This document shows, in pieces, positions 1-10,720 of a stretch of 20,267 bases of DNA (position 1 is the stretch's first letter; the number at the start of each line of letters is the position of its first letter). Made by a program: the position numbers and the translations under genes. Origin of the DNA: Chara braunii (taxonomy: Eukaryota; Streptophyta; Charophyceae; Charales; Characeae). The notes below the pieces were generated by a model that worked only from the letters and a program-made list of their open reading frames with translations, ran no database searches and was not told the origin of the DNA. The stretch is taken from contig BFEA01000618.1 in the NCBI GenBank assembly GCA_003427395.1, forward strand, positions 259,821 to 280,087, in the 5' to 3' direction.

Positions 1-199
1 CAGGCAGGACCCAGTGATTTTAGGTAGACACAATGTGCCGGTCCAACTCTCTCGTAGCTTGGAAACTAGTTTTTGTGTTGAAAATGTGACAAGGTTGGTT
101 TTGCAGTCCCCTTGGCTGTCTATGAATCAAGTTGGGAGTTGAGTTTGTTCCGGTCTCAATAGTGCACTTCGGTTGGTTGACCGCGNGCTAGTTCCTGTC

Positions 200-218
200 T
201 TGTACGCTTTTAGTACAA
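200..218. repeat. Small perfect inverted repeat (hairpin)
   Basis: TTGTAC at 200-205 is matched by its reverse complement GTACAA at 213-218, with a 7-base loop between. The stem is only 6 bp and no T-run follows, so no role can be assigned. It may be chance. Confidence 0.4.
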
Positions 219-355
219 NCAGCGGTAAGCCACAGTCAGTCCCGGAGCTGCTGTGAACTGAGTTAATCTAGGCGCTTGGTGTCATTTCGAATTTTCAGCT
301 GCTTTCGTGTGGAGGGAGAAGTCCATTTGGATAAGCGTACGTGCAACCCCGGGNN

Positions 356-395
356 TTGAAGNCATGGCTAACCTTGGTGTTTGAAGTCATGGTTA
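356..395 (+). repeat. Short imperfect direct duplication
   Basis: TTGAAG, one base (N or T), CATGG, one base, TAA occurs at 356 and again at 381, a spacing of 25 bp. The first copy contains an N at 362 and is preceded by NN at 354-355, so low-quality base calls may have blurred or created part of it. Confidence 0.5.
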
Positions 396-829
396 AGTAA
401 CAGCTGCCTGGGAACTGCTGTGAGTGAGAACGCTATCAAGAAGAAGGTCTTTTCACCGAATGCTGAAAGGTACAGTCGNTGGCCTGCAAACTGGTGCCCG
501 TATCCGACACGGGCATGGGAAGGAGCCAAGGTAGTATATGCTTTCGGCAAATTGGTGATGGGTGAATTGTTGAAGCATGAAGCTGGTTTTTCGTATGTAA
601 AGGGAGGTAGTCACCATGTTCTCAATGAGACTAATTAATTGATGATAGCGGTCTGTGGCTGTCCATCGGCAGTTCTTGAACATCAGGCTGCATTAGGCTA
701 TGGTTGCGCTACACTAGCATGAGGTTGTTCCGCATTTGGAGCAGGCCCGTGCTAGTCCAGCTCAGTCACGCCATAACTGGGCATAACGATCAAACAGCAG
801 CTCGTGTCTTAATGTCTCAGTCAGGAAGC

Positions 830-970
830 GAATAAAATCAGTACGTTGGTGCGGAGAGTGAGAGAGAGAGGGTGTCTTGGAGGGAATAAAATGAGTTGGC
901 AAGCGGGGAGAGAGAGAGAGAAGAGAGAAGAGAGAAAAAGGGAAGGAGAGAGAGTGAGGGTGCCTGTTGG
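830..970 (+). repeat. Duplicated segment with GA microsatellites
   Basis: Two related segments lie side by side. Each begins GAATAAAAT (830 and 884), runs through a GTTGG-containing stretch into a GA-rich tract (about 853-870 and 907-956), and ends with GGTGTCTTGG (871-880) or the similar GGTGCCTGTTGG (959-970). The second GA tract is much longer and interrupted by AAG and AAAAAGG. This looks like an old tandem duplication followed by microsatellite expansion in the second copy. The opposite-strand frame across it (838-1113) is low-complexity serine/leucine translation of the CT strand and not a gene. Confidence 0.75.
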
Positions 971-1110
971 ACAGTAAGTGGGGGCGTGACAGGCAGCGCG
1001 AAAACTGACACCCTGCTGGTCGCTGAGGACCTCGGACGCGGGCGCGGCGAGTGACAGGCGTCGATGCCCTTGGCTTCAGCGAACGGCAAGCGCCCCTCCC
1101 CGGGTTTCCT
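971..1110. other. GC- and CpG-rich spacer before the satellite
   Basis: This segment has many CpG dinucleotides, such as GGACGCGGGCGCGGCG near 1032, unlike the flank before it and the array after it. GTGACAGGC appears twice (986 and 1050), a weak internal duplication. No gene is recognised. It could be a CpG island fragment near a promoter, or simply a GC-rich patch; the sequence does not decide. Confidence 0.5.
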
Positions 1111-1160
1111 CACACCCCTTTAGTTAAAATCCCATCCTCTTTAAAATTTCTTGACCCCTT
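1111..1160 (+). repeat. Array edge: partial, diverged first monomer
   Basis: ACACCCCTTTAGTTAAAATC near 1112, then CATCCTCTTTAAAATTTCTT, aligns with the second half of a monomer (the CTTAAGTTGAAATCC and CCCCCTTTATAATTTTTG subunits) but with more mismatches than most interior units. The first complete unit follows at about 1151. This places the satellite boundary at about 1111, next to the GC-rich spacer, with the array opening mid-monomer. Confidence 0.8.
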
Positions 1161-3821
1161 TAGCGGTGGGTCCTAACCACCAGGGTCTTCTGAGCTCCCT
1201 GAAATTAATTTGACCCCCTTAAGGTTAAATCCGACCCCCTTTATAATTTTTGGACCCCTATAGCGGTGGGTCCTAATCGCTAGGGTATTCTTGGCACCCC
1301 GAAATTAGTTTAACCCCCGTTAAGTTGAAATCGGACCCCCTTTAAGATTTTTGGACCCCTAAAGCGGTGGGTCCTAACCCCAAGGCTTTTCTTCGCCCCC
1401 CAAAATTAATTTGACCTCCTTTAAGTGAAAATCCGATCCCCTTTATAATTTTTGGACCCCTAAAGCGGTGGGTCTTAACCCCCAGGCTTTTCTTCGCGCC
1501 CCGAAATCAATTGGACCCCCTTTAAGTGAGAATCCGACCCCCTTTATAATTTTGGACCCCTATAGCGGTGGGTCCTAACCGCCAGGGTATTCTTGGCACC
1601 CCGAAATTAATTTGACCCCTGTTAAGTTGAAATCTGACCCCGTTTAAAATTTTTAGACCCCTTTAGTGACGGGTGCTAACCGCCAAGGTATTCTTAGCAC
1701 CTCGAAAAATATTTGACCCCCGTTAAGTTGAAATCCGACCGCCTTTGTAAATTTTGGACCCCTTTAGCGGTGGGTCATAACCGCTAGGCTTTTCTTCGCA
1801 TCCTGAAATCAATTTGATCCCCCTTAAGTGAGAATCCGACCCCCTTTATAATTTTTGGACCCATAGAGCGGTGGGTCAAGACCGCTAGGGTATTTAGGCA
1901 CCCTGAAATAAATTTGACCCCCCTTAAGTTGAAATCCGACCCCCTTTATAATTTTTGGACTCCTGTAGCGGTGGGTGTTAACCACCAGGGTATTCTTGGC
2001 ACCCCGATATTAATTTCACCCCTTTTAAGTTGAAATCCGACCCCCTTTATAAATTTTCGACGCCTTTAGCGGTAGGTCGTAACCCCTAGGCTATCCTTCG
2101 CACCCCAAAATTAATTTGAGCCCCCTTAAGTTCAAATCTGATCCCCTTTATAATTTTTGGACCCCTATAGTGGTGGGTCTTAACTGCCAGGCTATTCTTG
2201 GCACCCCGAAATTAGTTTGACCCCCCTTACGTTGAAATCCGACCCCATTTATAATTTNTGGACCCCTAGAGCGGTGGGTCCTAACCGCCAGGGTATTCTT
2301 CACCCGAAAATTAATATAACCCCCCTTAAGTTGAAATCCGACCCCCTTTATAATTTTTGGACACCTAGAGCGGTGTGTCCTAACCCCTAGGCTATTTTTC
2401 GCACCCCGAAATTAATTTGACCCCCCTTAAGTTGGAATCCGACCCTCTTTATAATTTTTCGATCGCTAAAGCGGTGGGTTCTAACCGCCAGGCTTTTCTT
2501 CGCACCCCGAAATTAATTTGACCTCCCTTAAGTGAGAATCCAACCCCCTCTATAATTTTTCGACCCCTTTAGCGGTGGGTCCTAACCGCCAGGGTATTCT
2601 TGGCATCCCGAAATTAGTTTGACCCCCCTTAAGTTAAAATCCGACCACCTTTATAATTTTAGGACCCCTTTAGCGGTGGGTGTTAACCGCCAGGGAATTC
2701 TTGGCACCCTGAAATTAATTTGACCCCCCTTAAGTTGAAATCAGACCCCGTTTATAATTTTCTAACCTCTTTAGCGGTGGGTGCTAACCGCCTGGGTATT
2801 CTTGGCACCCCGAAAGTAATTTGACCGCCCTTAAGTGAGAATCCGACCCCCTTTATAATTTTTGGACCCCTGTAGCGGTGGGTTTAACCGTCTGGGTATT
2901 CTTGGCACCCCGAAATTAATTTGACTCCCCTTAAGTGAAAATCCGACACCCTTTGTAATTTTTGGACCCCTATAGCGGTAGGTTCTAACCACTTGGGTAT
3001 ACTTGGCACCCGAAATTAATGTTACCCCCCTTAAGTTTAAATCCGACTCCCTTTTATAATTTTTAGACTCCTTTACCGGTGGGTCCTAACGGCCAGGGTA
3101 TTCTTGGCACCCCGAAATTAATGTGACCCCCCTTAAGTTGAAATCCGACCCCCTTTATAATTTTTGAACCCCTTTAGCAGTGGGTCCTAACTTCCTGGTT
3201 TTTCTTCGCACCTCGAAATTAATTGGACCCCTTTTAAGTGAGAATCTGACCCCCTTTATAATCTTTGGACCCCTAGAGCGGTGGGTCCTAACCTCCAGGG
3301 CATTTTTGGCACACCAAAATTTATTAGACCCCTCTGAAGTGAAAATCCGACCCCCTTTACAATTTTTGGACCCCTTTAGCGGTTCGTCCTAACCGCCAGG
3401 GCATTCTTTGCACCGCCAAATTAATTTGACGTCCCTTAAGTTAAAATCTGACCCCCTTTATAATTTTTGAACCCCTTTAGCAGTGGGTCCTAACTTCTTG
3501 GCTTTTCTTCGAACCTCGAAATTAATTGGACCCCCTTTAAGTGAGAATCTGACCCCCTTTATAATCTTTGGACCCCTAGAGCGGTGGGTCCTAACCGCCA
3601 GGGTATTCCTTCCACCCCGGAATTCATTTGACCCCCCTTAAGTTGAAATCCGACCCCCTTTATAATTTTTGGACCCCTTTAGCAGTGGGTACTAACCGCA
3701 AGGATATTTTTGGCACCTCGAAATTAATTTGACTCCCCTTAAGTTGAAATTTCACCCCCTTTATAAATTTTGGACCCCTTTAGCGGTGGGTCCTAACCCC
3801 CAGGCTTTTATTCGCTCCCCG

Positions 3822-3850
3822 AAATCAATTGGAGTAATAATCCGACCCCC
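3822..3850 (+). repeat. Monomer with 10-bp internal deletion (class member 1)
   Basis: AATTGGAGTAATAATCC replaces the usual AATTGGACC-C-run-TTTAAGTGAGAATCC, so about 10 bp (CCCCCTTTAA) are missing. It belongs to a small class that marks block duplication. Confidence 0.75.
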
Positions 3851-4215
3851 GTTGTAATCTTTGGACCCCTAGAGCGGTAGGTCCTAACCGCCTGGGCATT
3901 CTTGGCACCCCAAAATTAATTTCACCCCCCTTAAGTTAAAATCCGACCCCCTTTATAATTTTTGGACCCCTGTAGCGGTGGGTTTTAACCGCCAGGGTAT
4001 TCTTGGCACCCCGAAATTAATTTGACCCCCCTTAAACTGAAATCGGACCCCCTTTATAATTTTTGGACTTCTTTAGCGGTGGGTACTAACCGCAAGGATA
4101 TTCTTGGTACCCCGAAATTAATTTCACTCCCCTTAAGTTGAAATCCAACCCCCTTTATAAATTTTGGACCCCTTTAAAGGTGGGTCCTAACCCCTTGGCT
4201 TTTCTTCGCACCCCG

Positions 4216-4236
4216 AAATTAATTGGAGCGAGAATC
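4216..4236 (+). repeat. Monomer with 10-bp internal deletion (class member 2)
   Basis: AATTGGAGCGAGAATCC shows the same missing C-run and TTTAA. It lies 394 bp after member 1, which equals four monomers less 10 bp. Confidence 0.8.
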
Positions 4237-4499
4237 CTACCCCCTTTATAATATTTGAACCCCTAGAGCGGTGGGTCCTAGCCGCCAGGGCATTCTTGGC
4301 ACCCCGAAATTAATTTCACCCCCCTTAAGTGAAAATCCGACCCCCTTTATAATTTTTGGACTCCTTTAGCGGTGGGTGCTAACCGCTAGGGTATTCTTGG
4401 CACCCAAAAATTAATTTGACCCCCCTTAAGTAAGAATCCGAGCCCTTTTATAATTTTTCGACCCCTAGAGCGGTGGGTGCACACCGTCGGGGTATTCTT

Positions 4500-4515
4500 G
4501 GCACCCCCTTTATAA
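4500..4515 (+). repeat. Truncated monomer, about two subunits deleted
   Basis: GGCACCCCCTTTATAAATTT joins the GCACCCC subunit directly to the CCCCCTTTATAA subunit, losing about 40 bp (the GAAATTAATTT and TTAAGTTGAAATCC parts). The break falls inside matching C-runs, as expected for slippage or unequal exchange between subunits. Confidence 0.75.
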
Positions 4516-4567
4516 ATTTTGGATCCCTTTAGAAGTGAGTCCTAACCGCCAGGGTATTCTTGGCACC

Positions 4568-4590
4568 CCGAAATCAGTCCGACCCCCTTT
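4568..4590 (+). repeat. Truncated monomer, one ~22-bp subunit deleted
   Basis: GAAATCAGTCCGACCCCCTT skips the CCCCCCTTAAGTTGAAATCC subunit. The junction is again at a GACCCC motif. Confidence 0.75.
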
Positions 4591-4797
4591 ATCATTTTTG
4601 GGCCTCTAAAGCGATGGGTCCTAACCCCCAGGCTCTTCTTTGCGCCCCGAAATTAATTTGACATCCCTTAAGTGAGAATCCGACCCCCTTTGTAATTTTA
4701 GGACCCCTATAGCGGTGGGTCCTTACCGCCAGGGTATTCTTCGCACCCCAAAATTAATTTGACCCTCGTTAAGTTGAAATCAGACCCCATTTATAAT

Positions 4798-4815
4798 TTT
4801 TGGACCCCCAGGGTA
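4798..4815 (+). repeat. Truncated monomer at 4807
   Basis: TTTTGGACCCCCAGGGTATT joins the GGACCCC subunit to the CCAGGGTATT subunit, losing the AGCGGTGGGTCCTAACCG stretch. Confidence 0.75.
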
Positions 4816-5082
4816 TTCTTGGCACCCTGAAATTAATTTGACCCCCCTTAAGTTGAAATCCGACCCCCTTTACAATTTTTGGACCCCTACAGCGTTGGGT
4901 CCTAACCGCCAGGGTATTCTTCCCACCCCAAAAATTAAGTTGACCCCCCTTAAGTTGAAATCCGACCCCCTTTATAATTTTTGACCGCTAAAGCGTTGGG
5001 TCTTAACCTTCAGGCTTTTCTTTGCACCCCAAAATTAATTTGACCTCTCTTAAGTGAGAATCCGACCCCTTTCCTAATTTTT

Positions 5083-5106
5083 GGACCCCTGTTGGTGGTG
5101 GCACCC
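5083..5106 (+). repeat. Truncated monomer at 5090
   Basis: GGACCCCTGTTGGTGGTGGC runs directly into ACCCCGAAAATAATTT, losing most of the CTAACCGCCAGGGTATTCTT subunit. Confidence 0.7.
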
Positions 5107-5228
5107 CGAAAATAATTTGACCCCCCTGAAGTTGAAATCCCACCCTCTTTATAATTTTTGAATCCCTTTAGCGGTAAGTCATAACCACCAGGGTCTTCTA
5201 AGCACCCCGAAATTAATTTGAACCCCTT

Positions 5229-5266
5229 AAGTTGAAATCCGACCCCCTTTAAGTTGAAATCCGACA
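5229..5266 (+). repeat. Monomer with one extra subunit (~22-bp duplication)
   Basis: TTAAGTTGAAATCCGACC occurs twice in succession (about 5228 and 5250), inserting one additional 22-bp subunit. This is the reciprocal of the subunit deletions elsewhere and is the only clear gain of this kind that I saw. Confidence 0.8.
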
Positions 5267-7043
5267 GCCTTTATAAATTTTGGACCCCTTTAGCGGTGGG
5301 TCCTAACCGCCAGACTTTTCTTCGCATCCTGAAATCAATTTGATCCCCCTTAAGTGAGAATTCGACCCCCTTTATAATTTTTGGACCCAGAGAGCGGTGG
5401 GTCCATACCCCCAGGGTATTCTAGGCACTCCGAAATAAATTTGACCCCCCTTAAGTTGAAATCCGACCCCCTTTATAATTTTTGGACCCGTTTAGCAGTG
5501 GGTGTTAACCACCGGGGTATTTTTGGCACCCCGAAATTAATTTGACCCCTTTTAAGTTGAAATCCGACCCCTTTTATAAATTTTCGACGCCTTCAGCGGT
5601 AGGTCATAACCCCTAGGCTATCCTTCGCACCCTGAAATTAATTTGAGCCCCCTTAAGTTCAAATCCGACCCCCTTTATAATTTTTGGACCCCTATAGCGA
5701 TGGGTCTTAACCGCCAGGGTATTCTTGGCAGCCCGAAATTAGTTTGACCCCCCTTACGTTCAAATCCGACCCCATTTATAATTTCTGGACCCTAAGAGCT
5801 GTGGGTCCTAACCGCCAGGGTATTCTTGACCCGAAAATTAATTTAACCCCCCTTAAGTTGAAATCCGAGCCCCTTTGTAATTTTTGGACACCTAGAGCGG
5901 TGTGTCTTAACCCCTAGGCTATTTTTCGCACTCCAAAATTAATTTGACCCTCCTTAAGTTGAAATCCGACCGCCTTTATAATTTTAGGACCCCATCGGTG
6001 GTTGTTAACCGCCAGGGTGTTCTTCGCACCCTGAAATTAATTTGATCCCCCTTAATTTGAAATCAGACCCCCTTTATAATTTTTTGACCTCTTTAGCGGT
6101 GGGTGCTAACCGCCAGGGTATTTTTGGCACCCCGAAAGTAATTTGACCGCCCTTAAGTGAGAATCCGACCCCCTTTATAATTTTTGGACCTCTGTAGCGG
6201 TGGGTTTAACCGCGTGGGTATTCTTGACACCCCGAAATTAATTTGACCTCCCTTAAGTGAAAATCCGACACCCTTCGTAATTTTTGGACCCCTATAGCGG
6301 TAGGTCCTAACCACTTGGGTATTCTTGGCACCCCGAAATTAATGAAACCCCCCTTAAGTTTAAATTTGACCCCCTTTTACAGTTTTTAGACTCCTTTACC
6401 GGTAGGTGCTAACCGCCAGGGTATTCTTGGCACCCCAAAATTAATGTAACCCCCCTAAAGTTGAAATCCGACCCCCTTTATAATTTTTGAACCCCTTTAG
6501 CAGTGGGTCCTAACTTCCAGGCTTTTCTTCCCACCCCGAAATTAATTGGACCCCCTTTAAGTGAGAATCTGACCCCCTTTATAATCTTTGGACCCCTAGA
6601 GCGGTGGGTCCTAACCGCCAGGGCATTTTTGGCACCCCAAAATTTATTAGACCCCTCTGAAGTGAAAATCCGACCCCCTTTACAATTTCTGGACCCCTTT
6701 AGCGGTTCGTCCTAACCGCCAGGGCATTCTTCGCACCGCCAAATGAATTTGATCTCCCTTAAGTTAAAATCCGACCCCCTTTATAATTTTTGGACCCCTA
6801 TAGCAGTGGGTCCTGACCGCCAGGGTATTCCTTGCAACCCGGAATTCATTTGACCCCCCTCAAGTTGAAATCCGACCCCCTTTTTAATTTTTGGACCCCT
6901 TTAGCAGTGGGTACTAATCGCCAGGATATTCTTGGCACCCCGAAATTAATTTGACTCCCCTTAAGTTGAAATCCCACCCCCTTTAAAAATTTTGGACCCC
7001 TTTAGCGGTGGGTCCTAACCCCCAGGCTTTTATTCGCACCCCG

Positions 7044-7064
7044 AAATTAATTGGAATGAGAATC
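7044..7064 (+). repeat. Monomer with 10-bp internal deletion (class member 3)
   Basis: AATTGGAATGAGAATCC is the block-2 counterpart of member 1, at offset 3222 bp. Confidence 0.8.
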
Positions 7065-7437
7065 CGACCCCCTTTATAATCTTTGGACCCCTAGAGCGGT
7101 GGGTCCTAGCCGCCAAGGCATTCTTGGCACCCCGAAATTAAATTCACCCCCCTTAGGTGAAAATCCGACCCCCTTTATAATTTTTGGACCCCTGTAGCGG
7201 TGGGTCCTAACCGCCAGAGTATTCTTCGCACCCCGAAATGAATTTGAACCCCCTTAAGTTGAAATTCGACTCCCTTTATAATTTTTAGACTTCTTTAGCG
7301 GTGGGTACTATCCGCCAGGATATTCTTGCCACCTTGAAATTAATTTGACTCCCCTTAAGTAAAAATCCCACCCCCTTTATAAATTTTGGTCCCGTTTAGC
7401 GGTGGGTCCTAACCCCCAGGCTTTTCTTTGCACCCCG

Positions 7438-7458
7438 AAATTAATTGGAGTGAGAATC
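7438..7458 (+). repeat. Monomer with 10-bp internal deletion (class member 4)
   Basis: AATTGGAGTGAGAATCC is the block-2 counterpart of member 2. It lies 394 bp after member 3, the same spacing as in block 1, so the four-monomer spacing predates the block duplication. Confidence 0.8.
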
Positions 7459-7849
7459 CGACCCCTTTTATAATCTTTGGACCCCTAGAGCGGAGGGTCC
7501 TAACCGCCAGGGCATTCTAGGACCCTAAAATCAATTTCACCCCCTTTAAGTGCAAATCCGACCACCTTTATAATTTGTGGACCCGTTTTGCGGTGGGTGC
7601 TAACCGTCAGGGTATCTGCACCCCGAAATTAGTTTGACCCCCCTTAGTTGAAATCCGTCCCCCTTTATAATTTTCGGACTCCTAGAGCAGTGGGTCCTAA
7701 CCCGCAGGCTATTTTTCGCATCCCAAAATTAATTTGAACCCCCTTTAGTTGGAATCCGACCCCCTTTATAATTTTTCGACCGCTAAAGCGGTGGGTCCTA
7801 ATCCCCATCTTTTTTTCGCACCCCGAAATTAATTTGACCTCCCTTTGAG

Positions 7850-7868
7850 TGAGAATCCCACCCCTAGA
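7850..7868 (+). repeat. Truncated monomer, one ~20-bp subunit deleted
   Basis: GAGAATCCCACCCCTAGAGC skips the CCCCCTTTATAATTTTTGG subunit and joins one ACCCC run to the next. Confidence 0.75.
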
Positions 7869-7909
7869 GCGGTGGGTCCTAACCGCCAGGGTATTCTCGG
7901 CACCCCGAA

Positions 7910-7930
7910 ATTAATTTGACCCCCTTTATA
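7910..7930 (+). repeat. Truncated monomer, one ~22-bp subunit deleted
   Basis: TTAATTTGACCCCCTTTATA skips the CTTAAGTTGAAATCCGA portion. It lies in the monomer directly after the 7858 deletion, so two subunit losses are adjacent. Confidence 0.75.
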
Positions 7931-7940
7931 ATTTTTGAAG

Positions 7941-10720
7941 CCTTATAGCAGTGGGTCCTAACTGCAAGGGTATTCTTGGCACCCCGAAATTAGTTTGATC
8001 CCCCTTAAGTTGAAATCGGACCCCCTTTAAGATTTTTGGACCCCTAAAGTGGTGGGTCCTAACCCCGAGGCTTTTCTTCGCGCCCCAAAATATATTTGAC
8101 CTCCTTTAAGTGAGAATCCGACCCCCTTTATAATTTTTGGTCTCCTAAAGCGGTGGGTCTTAACCCCCAGGCTTTTCTTCGCTCACCGAAATTAATTTGA
8201 CCCCCTTGAAGTGAGAATCCGACCCCCTTTATAATTTTTGGGCCCCTATAGCGGTAGGTCGTAACCGCCAGGGTATTCTTGGCACCCCGAAATTAATTTG
8301 ACCCCCTTAAGTTCAAATCTGACCCCCTTCATAATTTTTGGACCCCTTTAGTGGTGGGTGCAAACCGCCAGGGTATTCTTGGTACCCCGAAATAAATTTA
8401 ACCCTTCTGAAGTTGAAATCCGACCCCCTTTATAAATTTTGGACCCCTTTAGCGGTGGGTCCTAACCGCCAGGCTTTTCTTCGCACCCCGAAATTAATTT
8501 GATACCCCTTAAGTGAGAATTCGACCCCCTTTATAATTTTTGGACCCGTGTAGCGGTGGGTCCTAACCGCCTGGGTATTCTTGATACCTCGAAATCAATT
8601 TGACCCCCCTTAAGTGAAAATCCGACACCCTTTATAAATTTTCGACGCCTTTAGCGGTGGGTCGTAACCCCCAGGCTATCCTTCGCACCCCGAAATTAAT
8701 TTGAGCCCCCTTAAGTTCAAATCCGACCCCATTTATAATTTTTGGACCCCTAGAGCGGTGAGTCCTAACCGCCAGGGTATTCTTGGCACCTGGAAATTAG
8801 TTTGACCCCCCTTAAGTTGAAATCCGACCCCCGTTATAATTTTTGGACCCCTAGAGCGGTGGGTCATAACCCGTAGGCTATTTTTCGCACACCTAAATTA
8901 ATTTGACCCCCCTTAAGTTGGAATCCGACCCCCTTTATAATTTTTCGACCGCTAAAGCGGTCGGTTTTAACCCCCAGGCTATTCTTCGCACCCCGAAATT
9001 AATTGGACCCCCCTTAAGTGAGATTTAGAGGCCCTTTATAATTTTTGGACCCCTGAAGCGGTGGGTCCTAGCCCCTAGGCTTTTCTTCGCGCCCCGAAAT
9101 TAATTGCACCCCCTTTAAGTGAGAATCTAACCCCCTTTATTATTTTTGGACCCCTATAGCGGTGGGTCCTAACCGCCATGGTATTCTTGGCACCTCGAAA
9201 TAAATTTGACCCCCTTTAAATTGAAATCCAACGCCCTTTGAAGATTTTGGACCCCTTTAGCGGTGGGTCCTAACCGCCAGGCTCTTCTTCGCATCCCGAA
9301 AATAATTTGACCCCCCTTAAGTGAGAATCCGACCCCCTTTATTATTTTTAGACCCCTAGAGCGGTGGGTCATGACCGCCAGGGTATTCTTCGCACCCTGA
9401 AATAAATTTGACCCCCCATAAGTTGAAATCCGACCCCCTTAATAAATTTTGGACCCCTTTAGCGGTGGGTCCTAACCCCCAGGCTATCCTTCGCACCCCG
9501 AAATTAATTTGACCCCCCTTAAGTTGAAATCCGACCCCCTCAATAATTTTTGGATCCCTATAGCGGTGGTCCAAACCGCCAGGGTATTCTTGGCACCCGA
9601 AATTAGTTTGACCCCCCTTACGTTGAAATCCGACCCCATTTATAATTTTTGGACCTCTTCAGCGGTGGGTCCTAACCGCCAGGGTATTCTTGGAACCCGG
9701 AAATTAATTTCGCCCCCTTTATAATTTTTGGACCCCTAGAGCGGTGGGTCATAACCCCGAGGCTATTTTTCACACCCCAAAATTAATTTGACCCCCCTTA
9801 AGTTGGAATCCGACCCCCTTTACAATTTTTGGACTGGTAAAGCGGTGCGTCCTCACCCCTGGGCTTTTCTTCGCACCCCGAAATTAATTTCACCTCCCTT
9901 AAGTTAGAATCCTACCCCCATTATAATTTTGCGACCCTTGTAGCATTGAGTCCTTACTGCCAGGGTATTCCTTGCACCCAGAAATTACTTTGACCCATCT
10001 TAAGTTGAAATCCGACCGCCTTTATAATTTTAGGACCCCTTTAGCAGTGGGTGTTAACCGTTTGGGTATTCTTGGCACCCTGAAATTAATTTTACCCCCC
10101 TTAAGTTGAAATCAGACCCCCTTGATAATTTTTTGACCCCTTCAGCGGTGGGTGCTAACCGCAAGGGTATTCTTGGCACCCCGAAAGTAATTTTACCCCC
10201 CTTAAGTGAGAATCCGACCCCCTTTATAATTTTTGGACCACTCTAACGGTGGGTCCTGACCGCCTGTATATTTTTGGCACCCTGAAATTAATATGACCCC
10301 CCTAAAGTTTAAATCCGACCCCTTTTATAATTTTTGGACTCCTATAGTGGTGGGTGCTAACCGCCAGGGTATTTTTTGCACACCGAAATTAGTGTGACCC
10401 CCCTTAAGTTGAAATCCGACCCCTTCTATAATTTTTGGACCCCTTTAGCAGTGGTTCCTAACCCCCAGGCGTTTCTTCGCACCCCGAAATTAATTCGACC
10501 CTCTTTAAGTGAGAATCCGACCCCCGTTATAATCTTTGGACCCCAAGAGCGGTGGGTCCTAACCGCCGGAGCAGTTTTGGCACCCGGAAATAAATTAGAC
10601 CCCTCTTAAGTGAAAATCCTACCCCCTTTAAAATTTTTGGAGCCCTTTAGCGGTTGGTCCTAACCGCCAGGGCATTCTTGGCACCCCGAAATTAATTTGA
10701 CCTCCCTTAAGTGAAAATCT
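7941..10720 (+). repeat. Long block copy 3 of the satellite
   Basis: The left part (7941-8400) matches 1257-1690, including TCGGACCCCC at 8016 against 1331 (offset 6685). It continues with a GAGAATTCG variant at 8515 shared with copy 2 (5356), CGACGCC at 8643, GAAATAAATTTG at 9399, ACGTTG at 9620, ATTTTAGGA at 10027 and GGTTGGTCC at 10652. The CTATCCTTCGCACC monomer occurs twice here (about 8677 and 9485), so some internal duplication has occurred. Confidence 0.7.
9706..9724 (+). repeat. Shared subunit deletion, block-3 copy
   Basis: TTAATTTCGCCCCCTTTATA lacks the TTAAGTTGAAATCC subunit. The preceding bases (ACCCGGAAATTA) and the deletion are shared with 14180-14205 in block 4. Confidence 0.8.

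Larger units (their letters stand above)
1..829. other. Non-satellite left flank, no recognisable gene
   Basis: Mixed-composition sequence unlike the array to its right. Ambiguous bases lie at 186, 219, 354-355, 362 and 479. I see no recognisable protein domain, tRNA, rRNA or transposon terminus on either strand. The longest forward open frame (381-638, 85 codons) is opened by TTG; its first in-frame ATG is at 558 (codon 60), and its peptide resembles nothing I know. It could be part of an intron, a UTR, an intergenic region or an old transposon. The stretch from about 640 to 829 shows nothing notable. Confidence 0.7.
1257..4400 (+). repeat. Long block copy 1 of the satellite
   Basis: This run of about 31 monomers carries distinctive variants in an order found again downstream: TCGGACCCCC at 1331, the GAAATAAATTTG monomer at 1905, the CGACGCC/CTATCC monomer at 2058, ACGTTG at 2229, ATTTTAGGA at 2656, GGTTCGTCC at 3381, and monomers with a 10-bp deletion at 3831 and 4225. 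Copy 2 matches at offset about 3527 on the left, 3323-3325 in the middle and 3222 on the right, so whole monomers were lost or gained stepwise. The limits are approximate. Confidence 0.8.
4400..5210 (+). repeat. Rearranged satellite segment rich in truncated units
   Basis: Between block copies 1 and 2 the array is unusually disordered. Truncated monomers occur near 4506, 4578, 4807 and 5090 within about 800 bp, giving a locally irregular period. Some units near 4600-4800 resemble the start of blocks 1 and 3, so this may be a deletion-damaged left part of block 2. That identification is an inference. Confidence 0.65.
5210..7610 (+). repeat. Long block copy 2 of the satellite
   Basis: This is the closest relative of block 1. 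Equivalent markers are GAAATAAATTTG at 5432, CGACGCC at 5585, ACGTT at 5756, ATTTTAGGA at 5981, GGTTCGTCC at 6704, and 10-bp-deletion monomers at 7053 and 7447. Blocks 1 and 2 share a shortened unit reading CACCCGAAAATTAAT or ACCCGAAAATTAAT after GGGTATTCTT (near 2299 and 5829), which copies 3 and 4 lack. The two frames of 70 codons at 3180 and 6503 look alike only because the DNA is duplicated. Confidence 0.8.

Noticed and set aside
381-638. 85-codon forward open frame in the left flank
   Set aside because: It opens with TTG; the first ATG is at codon 60. It contains an N, has no recognisable motif, and the opposite strand is also open over much of the same stretch.
838-1113. 91-codon minus-strand frame, Ser/Leu-rich
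   Set aside because: It is the translation of the CT microsatellite and the CpG-rich spacer: low complexity, with no domain.
3180-6715. Two nearly identical 70-codon frames (3180-3392 and 6503-6715)
   Set aside because: Both begin with GTG inside the satellite dyad and span about two monomers. Their similarity comes from the block duplication; 101-bp periodicity shifts frame at each unit.
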